Positions 53,218-61,801 of a DNA stretch of 64,000 nucleotides are shown here, piece after piece. The stretch's first letter is position 1, and every line of letters starts with the position of its first letter. Source of the stretch: an uncultured Opitutia bacterium (GTDB taxonomy: Bacteria > Verrucomicrobiota > Verrucomicrobiia > Opitutales > Opitutaceae); the NCBI GenBank assembly GCA_903877135.1, contig CAIRCN010000014.1, positions 1 to 64,000 of the forward strand. The letters run 5' to 3'. Position numbers and translations under genes: made by a program. The notes below the pieces were generated by a model. It searched no databases and had not been told where the DNA came from. It saw nothing but the letters and a program-made list of their open reading frames with translations.

Positions 53218-53559
53218 ATGTCTTCCTCCGCTCCCGGCTCGCGCAACAAGCGCAAAACCCAACTCGGCTTCGTCAGCAGCCGCTCCGGCGACAAGTCCGT
53301 CAAAGTCACCGTCGCCTACAAAACGCCGCACCCCCTCTACCACAAGGTCGTCAACCGCCAGACCGTCCTTCACGTCCACGACGAGAAGAACGAGACCAAG
53401 GTCGGCGACAAGGTGGAGGTGATGGAAACCCGCCCGCTCAGCCGCCTCAAGCGTTGGCGCGTCGTCTCGATCGTCCAAAAAGCTGTCACCACCGACGCCG
53501 TCGCGATCTCCGAGCAGGATGTCGCCGAACTCGTCCCCACCAAAATCACGAAAGCCTGA
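53218..53559 (+). CDS. rpsQ: 30S ribosomal protein S17
   Basis: 113 aa. [40 protein letters not shown] and [20 protein letters not shown] identify S17. The family is ~85 aa; an ~10-residue N-terminal and a ~20-residue C-terminal addition are present. Confidence 0.96.
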   Translation: MSSSAPGSRNKRKTQLGFVSSRSGDKSVKVTVAYKTPHPLYHKVVNRQTVLHVHDEKNETKVGDKVEVMETRPLSRLKRWRVVSIVQKAVTTDAVAISEQDVAELVPTKITKA

Positions 53560-53597
53560 GGCTTTCTCCAACCTACCCGCCACAGGAGGCTCCCGTC

Positions 53598-53966
53598 ATG
53601 ATTCAACTGCGCTCCATTCTCGAAGTCGCCGACAACACCGGCGCTCGCAAAGCCGCGATGATTAGTAAAAAAGGCCAGATCACCGCCACAGCGGGGGTTG
53701 GCGACATCATCACCGTGCACATCAAGCAGAGTGCCACCGAGGCCACCGTGAAGAAAGGCGAGGTCGCCAAGGCCGTCGTCGTCCGCACCAAGGCCCCCAT
53801 CCGCCGCACCGACGGTAGCTACCTGCGTTTCGACAGCAACGCCATCGTCATTATCGATCCGGCAACTAACAATCCCCGAGGCACCCGCATCTTCGGCCCC
53901 GTGGCCCGCGAACTTCGCTCGAAAAATTTCATGAAGATCATCTCGCTCGCTCCGGAGGTTCTCTAA
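53598..53966 (+). CDS. rplN: 50S ribosomal protein L14
   Basis: 122 aa. [20 protein letters not shown], the central [20 protein letters not shown] and [20 protein letters not shown] are diagnostic. A strong AGGAGG site lies 9 bases before the ATG at 53598. Longer in-frame starts would overlap rpsQ. Confidence 0.98.
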   Translation: MIQLRSILEVADNTGARKAAMISKKGQITATAGVGDIITVHIKQSATEATVKKGEVAKAVVVRTKAPIRRTDGSYLRFDSNAIVIIDPATNNPRGTRIFGPVARELRSKNFMKIISLAPEVL

Positions 53967-53967
53967 C

Positions 53968-54246
53968 ATGACCCAGAAATTCCACGTCAAACGCGGCGAT
54001 CAGGTCGTCGTCATCGCCGGCTCCCACAAGGGCAAGTCTGGCAAAATCCTCGAGGTGCTCGCCGCCAAGTCCCGCGCCCGCGTCGAAGGTGTCGCGATGA
54101 TCAAGCGCCACCTAAAAAAATCGCAGGAGCATCCGCAGGGCACCATCGCCGAGCGCGAAGGCTCCGTGCACATCTCCAACCTCATGCTCCAGTCGGTCTT
54201 CGACGCGAGCAAACGAAAGAAAGCCGCCCCCGCCACCGTCGCCTGA
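53968..54246 (+). CDS. rplX: 50S ribosomal protein L24
   Basis: 92 aa. KOW motif GDQVVVIAGSHKGKSGKILE; then KRHLKKSQEHPQGTIAEREG, HISNLMLQ. One base after rplN. A 113-base non-coding gap separates it from rplE. Confidence 0.96.
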   Translation: MTQKFHVKRGDQVVVIAGSHKGKSGKILEVLAAKSRARVEGVAMIKRHLKKSQEHPQGTIAEREGSVHISNLMLQSVFDASKRKKAAPATVA

Positions 54247-54359
54247 GTTTGCGCGACAGCGCGCTTGCCAACCCGGCCCTGCGCCTGCGTTACTGCACCC
54301 TTTTCCCATAAAATCACCACACTCAACGCCTCCGGGTCGGTAATCCGGTCGCAACGAAA

Positions 54360-54962
54360 ATGAGCTACGTTCCCTCCCTTAAAAAAGTCTACATCGAGCA
54401 GGTTGTTCCTGAGTTGGTGAAGACCCGCGGCTACAAAAACGCGCACCAGGTGCCGAAGATCGTCAAGATCAACCTGAATTCGGGCATCGATGCCGAGGCC
54501 GACAAGAATCAGATCGCCGACGTCGCCCGCGATATGGCCCTGATCGCCGGCCAGAAGCCGATCCTCAACAAGGCGCGCAAGGCCATTGCCAATTTCAAGC
54601 TGAAGCCCAACCAAGTCGTTGGTTGCAGCGTCACCCTCCGCGGCCCCGCGATGTGGGAATTTCTCTACCGCCTCCTCGCGGTCGCGCTCCCCAGCATCCG
54701 CGATTTCCGCGGCGTCGGCTCCAAGCTCGACGGCCAGGGCAATTACAATCTCGGCATCACCGACCACACGATCTTCCCGGAAATCTCCGTCGAAAACGTG
54801 AAGAAGCACATCGGCCTCGATATCACGATCGTGACGACCGCCGAGACCGACGACGAGGGTCGCGAACTGCTCAAGCTGCTCGGCATGCCCTTCCGCCGCA
54901 TCGAGGTCGTGCCGGTCAAGCCCACCGATCCCCACAAACCTGCTGTCCCCGCCGTCGCTTAA
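54360..54962 (+). CDS. rplE: 50S ribosomal protein L5
   Basis: 200 aa. PSLKKVYIEQVVPELVKTRG, QKPILNKARKAIANFKLKPN, VTLRGPAMWEFLYRLLAVAL and DFRGVGSKLDGQGNYNLGIT are diagnostic. Binds 5S rRNA. Ends in a Pro/Ala tail (DPHKPAVPAVA), making it ~20 residues longer than E. coli. Confidence 0.97.
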   Translation: MSYVPSLKKVYIEQVVPELVKTRGYKNAHQVPKIVKINLNSGIDAEADKNQIADVARDMALIAGQKPILNKARKAIANFKLKPNQVVGCSVTLRGPAMWEFLYRLLAVALPSIRDFRGVGSKLDGQGNYNLGITDHTIFPEISVENVKKHIGLDITIVTTAETDDEGRELLKLLGMPFRRIEVVPVKPTDPHKPAVPAVA

Positions 54963-54985
54963 ATCCGCCAACTCATCCTTCGAAC

Positions 54986-55291
54986 ATGCCCAAGACCTCC
55001 GCCATCGAGCGTAATAAAAAGCGCATCCGCCTCGTTGCCAAATTCGCCAAGCAGCGTGGCGACCTGAAGGCGACCCTCGCCAACCCGGCCATTTCCGACA
55101 CCGAGTTTTTCGCCGCCCAGAAGAAACTCGCGAAACTGCCGAAGAACTCTTCGAAGATCCGCATCCGCAACCGGTGCTCCCTCAGCGGCCGCCCGCGCGG
55201 TTTCATCGGTCAGTTTGGCGTTTCCCGCATCACCTTCCGCGAACTCGCCCTGGCCGGCAAGATTCCCGGCGTCACCAAGTCCTCCTGGTAA
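54986..55291 (+). CDS. rpsN: 30S ribosomal protein S14, zinc-free type
   Basis: 101 aa, long form without CxxC zinc pairs. Key segments: SAIERNKKRIRLVAKFAKQR, KIRIRNRCSLSGRPRGFIGQ and FGVSRITFRELALAGKIPGV. Start 54986 gives the canonical MPKTSAIERN. Confidence 0.97.
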   Translation: MPKTSAIERNKKRIRLVAKFAKQRGDLKATLANPAISDTEFFAAQKKLAKLPKNSSKIRIRNRCSLSGRPRGFIGQFGVSRITFRELALAGKIPGVTKSSW

Positions 55292-55349
55292 ACCCTTTGG
55301 CCACGGGGGTCGGATATGACCCGCGCGCCTCCACCCAACCACATCCACC

Positions 55350-55742
55350 ATGACCGATCCGATCAGTGATTTCCTGACCCGCCTCCGCAATGCGTCGAAG
55401 GCCGGTCTCACCGAGTGCGCTTCCCCGCACTCCAAGCTCCGTGAAAGCATCGCCGCGATTCTCAAGGCCGAAGGCTACATTACCGACTACAAGGACGGCG
55501 TCGACGCGCAGGGCCACAAGGCCCTCGTCGTTACCGTCAAGTATGTCGACGGTGCTCCCGCCCTCACTGGCCTCACCCGAGTCTCCACGCCGGGTCGCCG
55601 TCTTTACTATCGCTATACCGAGATTCCGCGCGTCCTCAACGGTCTCGGCATCAGCATCCTCTCAACTTCGATGGGCCTGATGAAGGACCAAGACTGCCGC
55701 CGCCACAAGGCCGGTGGCGAACTGATCTGCAACGTCTGGTAA
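55350..55742 (+). CDS. rpsH: 30S ribosomal protein S8
   Basis: 130 aa. MTDPISDFLTRLRNASKAGL, LRESIAAILKAEGYITDYKD, then LTRVSTPGRRLYYRYTEIPR; the C-terminal KAGGELICNVW matches the family. Translational regulator of the spc operon in E. coli. 58 bases after rpsN. Confidence 0.98.
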   Translation: MTDPISDFLTRLRNASKAGLTECASPHSKLRESIAAILKAEGYITDYKDGVDAQGHKALVVTVKYVDGAPALTGLTRVSTPGRRLYYRYTEIPRVLNGLGISILSTSMGLMKDQDCRRHKAGGELICNVW

Positions 55743-55755
55743 GGAACCAAGCACC

Positions 55756-56292
55756 ATGAGCCGCATCGGCAAACAACCCGTTCTCATCCCCGACAAGGTC
55801 AAGGTCACCGTCACCGACGGCACCGTCTTGGTCGAGGGGCCCAAGGGCAAGGTTCAGAAAACCTTTTCGCCCGTCGTCAAAGTCACCGTGGCCGACAATA
55901 AGGTCATCTTCGCGCCGGTGGAGCACACCCGCTTTGCCAACGCCATGTATGGCACAGCGCGCTCCATTGTCGCCGGCATGGTCAAAGGCGTGACCGAAGG
56001 CTACGTCAAGGACCTCGAAATCCAAGGCGTCGGCTTCAAGGCCAACCTCAAGGGCACAGCGCTCGATCTCGCGCTCGGCTACTCTCATCCGATCGTGATG
56101 GAAATCCCAGCCGGCATAAAAGTCACCGTCACCGACCAGACGAAAGTCAAGGTCGAGGGCGCGGACAAGCAGCTGGTCGGCGCCGTCACCGCGGAAATCC
56201 GTAGCTACTATCCGCCCGAGCCCTACAAGGGCAAGGGTGTCCGCATCGTTGGCGAACGCGTCCGCCGCAAGGAAGGCAAAACCGTCGCCTAA
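55756..56292 (+). CDS. rplF: 50S ribosomal protein L6
   Basis: 178 aa. MSRIGKQPVLIPDKVKVTVT, VEGPKGKVQKTF, and the C-terminal PEPYKGKGVRIVGERVRRKE are diagnostic; two repeated alpha/beta domains. Normal length. 13 bases after rpsH. Confidence 0.98.
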   Translation: MSRIGKQPVLIPDKVKVTVTDGTVLVEGPKGKVQKTFSPVVKVTVADNKVIFAPVEHTRFANAMYGTARSIVAGMVKGVTEGYVKDLEIQGVGFKANLKGTALDLALGYSHPIVMEIPAGIKVTVTDQTKVKVEGADKQLVGAVTAEIRSYYPPEPYKGKGVRIVGERVRRKEGKTVA

Positions 56293-56341
56293 GGGTCCGC
56301 GCCATCCTCCTCCTATCCATCATTTGTCCGGGACCAATCCC

Positions 56342-56701
56342 ATGAGCACTTCCAAAGCCATCCTCCTCCAGAAACGCCGCTGGAGAATCCGCAAAAAAGT
56401 CAAAGGCACCGCCGCCCGTCCGCGCCTCTGCGTCCGCTTCACCTCGAAGCACGTCTACGCGCAGGCGATCGACGACGATGCTGGCACGACGCTCGTCTTC
56501 CTCGGCAGTCTCGACCCCGAGCTCCGCAAGGGAAAACTCAAGGCCAACCTTGCCGGCGCCAAGACGCTTGGCGTCGCTTTCGCCGCCAAGGCCAAGGCCG
56601 CCGGCCTCGCATCGGTCGTATTCGACCGCAGCGGCGCACCGTATCACGGCAAAGTCAAAGTGTTCGCCGACGCCGCCCGCGCCTGTGGCCTTCAATTCTA
56701 A
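56342..56701 (+). CDS. rplR: 50S ribosomal protein L18
   Basis: 119 aa. RRWRIRKKVKGTAARPRLCV, RFTSKHVYAQAIDDDAGTTL and VVFDRSGAPYHGKVKVFADA, AARACGL. 5S rRNA binder. Start 56342 follows a short gap after rplF; six bases separate it from rpsE. Confidence 0.97.
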   Translation: MSTSKAILLQKRRWRIRKKVKGTAARPRLCVRFTSKHVYAQAIDDDAGTTLVFLGSLDPELRKGKLKANLAGAKTLGVAFAAKAKAAGLASVVFDRSGAPYHGKVKVFADAARACGLQF

Positions 56702-56707
56702 TCAAGC

Positions 56708-57376
56708 ATGAGCACCGAACCTACTTCTGTTCCCGAGACCCCCACGCCCGCTGCTCCTGAAGCCGCTGCATCCGCACCCGAAACCGCCGCTCCCGCTGCC
56801 GCCGAGCGCCGCGCCCCCCGCCAGTTCAACCGTGGCGGTCAGGGTGGCAATCGCGGTCCCGGTGGCAATCGCGGCCCGCGTCGCGACAACCGCGACGCCA
56901 AGCCCGAGGGCGACGGCCCAACGATGATCGAGAAGGTCGTCTTCATCAATCGCTGCGCCAAGGTCGTGAAGGGCGGACGACGCTTCTCCTTCGCCGCCCT
57001 CGCCGTCGTCGGCGATGGCAAGGGCAAGGTCGGCATCGGCTACGGTAAGGCCAACGAAGTCCCCGACGCCATCAAGAAAGGCACCGCCAACGCTCACAAG
57101 CACATGGTCAATGTGAAGCTCAAGGGTGACACGATTCCCCACGACGTCCTCGGTGTTTACGACGGCGGTAAAGTGCTGCTCAAACCCGCCTCGCCCGGCA
57201 CCGGCCTCATCGCCGGCGGCGGTGTGCGCGCGGTCCTCGAGGCGGCTGGCGTGAAGAACATCCTCACGAAGTCGATGGGTTCCTCGAACCACATCGCCGT
57301 CGTCCACGCCACGCTCAACGGTCTCCTCCAACTCCGTCTCGCCGAGAATATCGCCGCTGTGCGCAAGATCAGCTGA
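56708..57376 (+). CDS. rpsE: 30S ribosomal protein S5 with RG-rich N-terminal extension
   Basis: 222 aa; the family is ~165. Residues ~73-222 are the normal S5: [60 protein letters not shown]. The first ~70 residues are extra: an acidic Pro/Ala segment (1-32), then a basic Gly-Asn-Arg-rich stretch ([20 protein letters not shown]). No frameshift separates the extension from the core. The ATG at 56728+ alternatives are absent in frame until residue 73, so the extension is probably translated unless the internal ATG at residue 73 is used. Confidence 0.93.
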   Translation: MSTEPTSVPETPTPAAPEAAASAPETAAPAAAERRAPRQFNRGGQGGNRGPGGNRGPRRDNRDAKPEGDGPTMIEKVVFINRCAKVVKGGRRFSFAALAVVGDGKGKVGIGYGKANEVPDAIKKGTANAHKHMVNVKLKGDTIPHDVLGVYDGGKVLLKPASPGTGLIAGGGVRAVLEAAGVKNILTKSMGSSNHIAVVHATLNGLLQLRLAENIAAVRKIS

Positions 57377-57449
57377 GTTTTTCCAACGAACCAATCCGAG
57401 TCCTGCTCCGCGCATTGGCGGGGTGGGGCGCCCCCACTGAGGAACCATC

Positions 57450-57896
57450 ATGAAACTCCACGAACTCAAGAACGTTGCCGGTGCGGTGCACCGCAAGAAG
57501 CGCGTCGGCTGCGGCGAAGGCAGCGGCCACGGCAAGACCAGCGGTCGCGGCGGCAAAGGTCAGTCGGCCCGCTCCGGCAGCAGCATCCGCCCCGGCTTCG
57601 AAGGCGGCCAGATGCCACTCTATCGTAAGCTCCCGCATCGCGGCTTCAACAATTACAACCATCGCGTTGAGATGGCGGTGCTGAATGTCGGCGACCTCGC
57701 TTCCCTCGATGCCAGTGTCACCGAAGTCAATGCCACCTCGCTCGCCGCCGCCGGCCTCATCCGTGCTGGCGAATTGGCCGTCAAGATTCTCGGCGACGGC
57801 GAACTGAGCCGCGCGCTCAAGATCACCGCCGCCAAATTCTCCGAATCCGCCAAGGCCAAGATCGAGAAGGCAGGCGGCCAAGCCATCGTCGGCTGA
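57450..57896 (+). CDS. rplO: 50S ribosomal protein L15
   Basis: 148 aa. MKLHELKNVAGAVHRKKRVG, GSGHGKTSGRGGKGQSARSG and FEGGQMPLYRKLPHRGFNNY are diagnostic. The usual rpmD (L30) between rpsE and rplO is absent; the gap is only 73 bases. Confidence 0.97.
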   Translation: MKLHELKNVAGAVHRKKRVGCGEGSGHGKTSGRGGKGQSARSGSSIRPGFEGGQMPLYRKLPHRGFNNYNHRVEMAVLNVGDLASLDASVTEVNATSLAAAGLIRAGELAVKILGDGELSRALKITAAKFSESAKAKIEKAGGQAIVG

Positions 57897-57907
57897 CGTT
57901 TCTCCCC

Positions 57908-59410
57908 ATGTTTTCCGCGTTCACCAATTCGCTGAAGATTCCCGAGCTGCGCTCGCGCATCTTCTACACGCTGGCGCTCCTCTTTGTGGCCCGCGTGGCT
58001 GCGCACATTCCGCTGCCGGGCATTGATCCGCACCCGCTGCAGAATTTCTTTGCCGAACAGACGGCCAGCGGCGGTGGCTCGTTGGTGGGCCTCTACAACA
58101 TGTTCACAGGCGGTGCGCTCGTGAAGGGCGCCATCGCGGCGCTTGGCATTATGCCCTACATCAGTGCGTCGATCATCTTCCAACTGATGACCGCGGTGGT
58201 TCCGATGCTCAGCCGTCTGCAGCAAGAGGGCGACGTCGGCCGCCAGAAACTCACCCAATATACCCGCTACGCCACGCTGCTCATCTGTCTGATCCAGGGC
58301 ACGCTGCTGATTCTCGCCTTGGAGAACCCCGGCCGGCTCTTCCCGGGCTACGACGTCAACGTTTACGGCCATATCGTGATCGTGAGCAAACTGAGCTTCC
58401 TCATCACCTCGGTCATCTTCATGACCGCCGGCACCATGTTGCTGATGTGGCTCGGTGAACAGATCACTCAGCGCGGCATCGGCAACGGCGTCTCACTCCT
58501 AATCACCGTCGGCATTTTGGCCGACATCCCCGGCGCTGCCGCGGCGACCTACCAGATGTTTGTCCGCCCCATTGGCACCGGCTCCAACCTCGGTGTGCTG
58601 CAGGCGGTGATCATGCTGGCGCTCTTCCTCGCCGTGACGATGGGCATCATCCTCGTCGTTCAGGGCCAGCGAAAGATTCCCGTCCAATACGCCAAACGTG
58701 TCGTCGGCAACAAAGTCATGGGCGGCCAGAGCTCGTTCCTGCCCCTCAAAGTCAACTACTCCGGCGTCATGCCCGTCATCTTCGCCAGCGCGATTTTGCT
58801 TTTCCCGCAGCAAATCTTCTCCTGGGCTGGCTCCGCGATGGACATTAAGTTCCTGCGCGAAATCTCCGCTGACCTGCTCCGGGGCCACTGGACCTACTAC
58901 GCCCTTTATGGCACGCTGATCCTCTTCTTCAGCTATTTCTGGGTCTCCGTCATGTTCAAGCCGATCCAGATCGCCGACGACCTCAAGAAATACGGCGGCT
59001 ACATCCCCGGCGTGCGCCCCGGCGAGCCGACCGCCCAGTTCCTCGACTTCATCATGACGCGCCTGACCCTGGCCGGTGCCGTCTTCCTGACGATCATCGC
59101 GGTCATGCCCGACGTGCTGCTCTTTGAACTCGAAGTTCCCCAGCGCATAGCCGTCTTCTTCGGCGGCACCGGCATGCTGATTACCGTCGGTGTCATTCTC
59201 GACACCATGCGCCAGGTCGAAACCTTCCTCCTCCAGCGCCATTACGACGGCTTCCTGAAGAAGGGGCGCCTCCGCGCCCGCAGCGCGACGCCGATGGGCA
59301 TGACGGGCGAGGCTCTCAGCTCCGACTCCCTCCTGAAACTGGGCGTGCCAGTGCTCCTCATCTTCTTGATCGGCATTATTTCCTGGGCGATCCAAAAGTT
59401 CGCCCTTTAG
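57908..59410 (+). CDS. secY: Preprotein translocase subunit SecY
   Basis: 500 aa, ten membrane helices; channel of the Sec translocon. ARVAAHIPLPGIDP (TM1), GIMPYISASIIFQLMTAVVP (TM2), and MLSRLQQEGDVGRQKLTQYT (loop). GNKVMGGQSSFLPLKVNYSG and GVMPVIFASAILLFPQQI (C4/TM7); IPGVRPGEPTAQFLDFIMTR (C5). Slightly longer than E. coli (443 aa) because of the TM1-TM2 and TM7-TM8 loops. 11 bases after rplO. Confidence 0.98.
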   Translation: MFSAFTNSLKIPELRSRIFYTLALLFVARVAAHIPLPGIDPHPLQNFFAEQTASGGGSLVGLYNMFTGGALVKGAIAALGIMPYISASIIFQLMTAVVPMLSRLQQEGDVGRQKLTQYTRYATLLICLIQGTLLILALENPGRLFPGYDVNVYGHIVIVSKLSFLITSVIFMTAGTMLLMWLGEQITQRGIGNGVSLLITVGILADIPGAAAATYQMFVRPIGTGSNLGVLQAVIMLALFLAVTMGIILVVQGQRKIPVQYAKRVVGNKVMGGQSSFLPLKVNYSGVMPVIFASAILLFPQQIFSWAGSAMDIKFLREISADLLRGHWTYYALYGTLILFFSYFWVSVMFKPIQIADDLKKYGGYIPGVRPGEPTAQFLDFIMTRLTLAGAVFLTIIAVMPDVLLFELEVPQRIAVFFGGTGMLITVGVILDTMRQVETFLLQRHYDGFLKKGRLRARSATPMGMTGEALSSDSLLKLGVPVLLIFLIGIISWAIQKFAL

Positions 59411-59428
59411 TTCTTTACTCTGGTCGCG

Positions 59429-59860
59429 ATGGCCTTCATCACCGACCCCTTCGCTCGGTCCGGCCCTCCGGCCAAGACCAAGCTCATTCTCCTCGGTTTA
59501 CCCGCTTTTCATCCTGAAAATCTGATGACCTGGGTTCGTTCTTTGAATCTTGAGCACGTCTCTCCCGCCAAATTGATGCGGTCGGAGATTTCGCGCCGCC
59601 CCAGCTCCACCGGGGCGGATGAAGCCACCACCTTGGCGCTGCTGCGCCGGTGGTTCTTCGCGCGCAAACCTGATGCGGGTTTTGTCCTCACGGACTTCCC
59701 GGCTACGCTGCTCCAAGCCAAAGTGTTCGACGAATGGCTCGATGCCCGGGATGAGGCGCTTAACGCCGTCATCGCCGCCGAGTCCGGTGCCCCCGGGCCG
59801 GTCGTCGCTCACTATTGCACGCTCGGCCTCCTCACGGAGCCGGGCGCTCTCGCCCAATGA
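59429..59860 (+). CDS. Degenerate adenylate-kinase-like protein without P-loop
   Basis: 143 aa, in the exact place of adk between secY and map. Residues 18-30 read KLILLGLPAFHPEN where adenylate kinase has the LLGPPGAGKGT P-loop: the first strand remains but the Gly/Lys/Thr nucleotide site is gone. HVSPAKLMRSEI (~43) parallels the HISTGDLLREEV helix. GFVLTDFPATLLQAKVFDEW (~84) parallels GFLLDGFPRTxxQAexLD, with the AMP-site Arg replaced by Ala. No LID domain follows. It is therefore unlikely to be a kinase. It shares a 4-base overlap with map, so it is still translated in the operon. Confidence 0.75.
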   Translation: MAFITDPFARSGPPAKTKLILLGLPAFHPENLMTWVRSLNLEHVSPAKLMRSEISRRPSSTGADEATTLALLRRWFFARKPDAGFVLTDFPATLLQAKVFDEWLDARDEALNAVIAAESGAPGPVVAHYCTLGLLTEPGALAQ

Positions 59861-60648
59861 CGATCCCGATCAAAAACAAAGATGGGATCGCCCGCATGCG
59901 GGAGGCGTGTGCCATTGCCGCCGCGGTGCTTGAGTCGCTCAAGCCCCTCGTTCGGCCCGGTATCACGACGCAAGACTTGGAAGAGGCGGGTCGCGATGCG
60001 ATCGCCCGCCATGGCGCCCGCAGCGCCTGTTACGGTTATCAGCACGGTTCGCGTCGCTATCCCGCCCACACCTGCATCTCGGTCAACGACGAGGTCGTTC
60101 ACGGTATCCCTTCGTTTCGGCGCATCCTGCGCGACGGGGACATCGTTTCCCTCGACATCGTGGTCTGGCACAACGGCTACGTCGGCGACAACGCCTGCAC
60201 GATGCCGGTCGGCCCGGTGGCCCCGGAAATCGCGAAACTCCTCCGCGTCACCCGCGAAGCGCTCGACCTCGGCATCCGTCAGGCCCAGATCGGCAACCGC
60301 ATCGGCGACATCTCCTCCACCATCCAAATCTATGTGGAGTCGGCCGGTTTCAGCGTGGTGCGCGACATGGTCGGCCACGGCGTCGGCCTTGCGATGCACG
60401 AACCGCCCGAGATCCCGAACTTCGGGCGCAAGGGCACCGGCGACAAAATCAGGCCCGGCATGACGCTCGCGATTGAGCCTATGGTCAACCTCGGAGGCCA
60501 CAAGACGAAAGTCCTCGCAGACGGCTGGACGGTGGTCAGCACCGACGGTTCACCCTCCGCGCACTTCGAACACACCGTCCTCACGACCGACCGCGGTCCC
60601 GAGATCCTCACACTCCCGCGTCCCGGCCCAGCTCAAGTTTCCGCTTAA
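59857..60648 (+). CDS. map: Methionine aminopeptidase, type I
   Basis: 263 aa. Removes initiator Met. Metal ligands are visible in order: His/Asp region INDEVVHGIPS (~residue 80), DGDIVSLDIVVWHNGYVGDN (~95) with both Asp, GHGVGLAMHEPPEIPN (~170) with His, and MTLAIEPMVNLGG (~205) with Glu. ATG 59857 overlaps the preceding stop (ATGA). infA and rpmJ, which often follow, are absent. Confidence 0.97.
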   Translation: MTIPIKNKDGIARMREACAIAAAVLESLKPLVRPGITTQDLEEAGRDAIARHGARSACYGYQHGSRRYPAHTCISVNDEVVHGIPSFRRILRDGDIVSLDIVVWHNGYVGDNACTMPVGPVAPEIAKLLRVTREALDLGIRQAQIGNRIGDISSTIQIYVESAGFSVVRDMVGHGVGLAMHEPPEIPNFGRKGTGDKIRPGMTLAIEPMVNLGGHKTKVLADGWTVVSTDGSPSAHFEHTVLTTDRGPEILTLPRPGPAQVSA

Positions 60649-60699
60649 AATTTTCCCGCCTTTCAACTTTCAACCATCAACTTTCAACCAAACTAAAAC

Positions 60700-61092
60700 A
60701 TGCCACGTCTCCTCGGTGTAGAAATCCCCGCGAAAAAGAAAGTCGCGTATTCCCTCCGTTACATCAACGGCATCGGAACCACCCGTGCCGAAATTATCGT
60801 CAAAGAGGCAGGCCTCGACGCCAACATGCGCGCCCAAGACCTCACGGAGGAGCAACTCAACAAGATCGTGCATGTCATCACCGAGCACAAATGGGTGCTT
60901 GAGGGCGATCTCCGCCGCGAAATCGCGGCCAATTTGAAGCGCCTGCAGGCCATCAACTGCTATCGCGGTGTCCGCCACCGCCGCTCCCTCCCGGTCCGCG
61001 GTCAGCGCACCCGCACCAACGCCCGCACCCGCAAGGGTCCGCGCAAGACCGTTGGTGTCACCAAAGTCAAGGAAACCGCTACCGCCGCCTAA
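60700..61092 (+). CDS. rpsM: 30S ribosomal protein S13
   Basis: 130 aa. [40 protein letters not shown], and the C-terminal [20 protein letters not shown] with [14 protein letters not shown]. Forms the head bridges to the 50S. The 51-base leader is pyrimidine-rich with repeated CAACTTTCAACC. Confidence 0.98.
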   Translation: MPRLLGVEIPAKKKVAYSLRYINGIGTTRAEIIVKEAGLDANMRAQDLTEEQLNKIVHVITEHKWVLEGDLRREIAANLKRLQAINCYRGVRHRRSLPVRGQRTRTNARTRKGPRKTVGVTKVKETATAA

Positions 61093-61104
61093 TCCCTTAC
61101 GCTC

Positions 61105-61758
61105 ATGGCCGAAGAAAAGTCAGCTCCCAAGAAAGAAAAACACGCGAAACCCGCCGCCGCTGGCGCGCCCGACGCTCCCGCCGCCACGCCTGCCGAGAAA
61201 AAGGCGAAAGGCCTCAAGGCTGCCGCCGCCGCTGCTGCTGCTGCCGAGGGCGCTGCCCCCGGTGCCGCCGCCGCGCCCGCTGCCGCCGCGCCTGGCGTCC
61301 CGGCCAAACCGGTCGAACTCATCGGTGGCGTGGCCAAGCAGCCCACCGCCGAAGATCTCCTCAAGGAGGAACTCGGCACCATTAAGGTCCGCAAGGCCAA
61401 GGGCTCCAAGAACGTCGTCTCGGGCTTCGCCAACGTGCTCGCCTCGTTCAACAACACCATCGTCTCGATCACTGACCACAAGGGCCAGGTCATCGCCTGG
61501 TCCAGCGCCGGCAAGTGCAACTTCCGCGGCTCGCGCAAATCCACCGCCTACGCCGCGCAGATCGTGGCGCAGGACGCAGCCCGCAACGCCATGTCGCATG
61601 GTCTCAAGGATATCGTGATCCGTGTCTCGGGCCCCGGTCTCGGGCGCGACTCCGCCATCCGCGCCTTGCAGGCGATCGGCCTCGAAATCACTTCGATTGT
61701 CGATGTTACGCCGATTCCGCACAACGGCTGCCGCCCGCGCAAACGCCGCCGCGTGTAA
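61105..61758 (+). CDS. rpsK: 30S ribosomal protein S11 with ~95-residue N-terminal extension
   Basis: 217 aa; bacterial S11 is ~129. Residues ~95-217 are normal S11: [57 protein letters not shown], and the end [13 protein letters not shown]. The first ~95 residues are Ala/Lys/Pro-rich ([20 protein letters not shown]; an alanine run of nine near 39-47) and end with a short helical segment [10 protein letters not shown]. No internal ATG lies at the core start, so the extension is probably made. Its role is unknown. Confidence 0.93.
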   Translation: MAEEKSAPKKEKHAKPAAAGAPDAPAATPAEKKAKGLKAAAAAAAAAEGAAPGAAAAPAAAAPGVPAKPVELIGGVAKQPTAEDLLKEELGTIKVRKAKGSKNVVSGFANVLASFNNTIVSITDHKGQVIAWSSAGKCNFRGSRKSTAYAAQIVAQDAARNAMSHGLKDIVIRVSGPGLGRDSAIRALQAIGLEITSIVDVTPIPHNGCRPRKRRRV

Positions 61759-61801
61759 TCCGCCGGCAATCGAAAATCCAAAATCTAAAATCTAAAATTC
61801 C

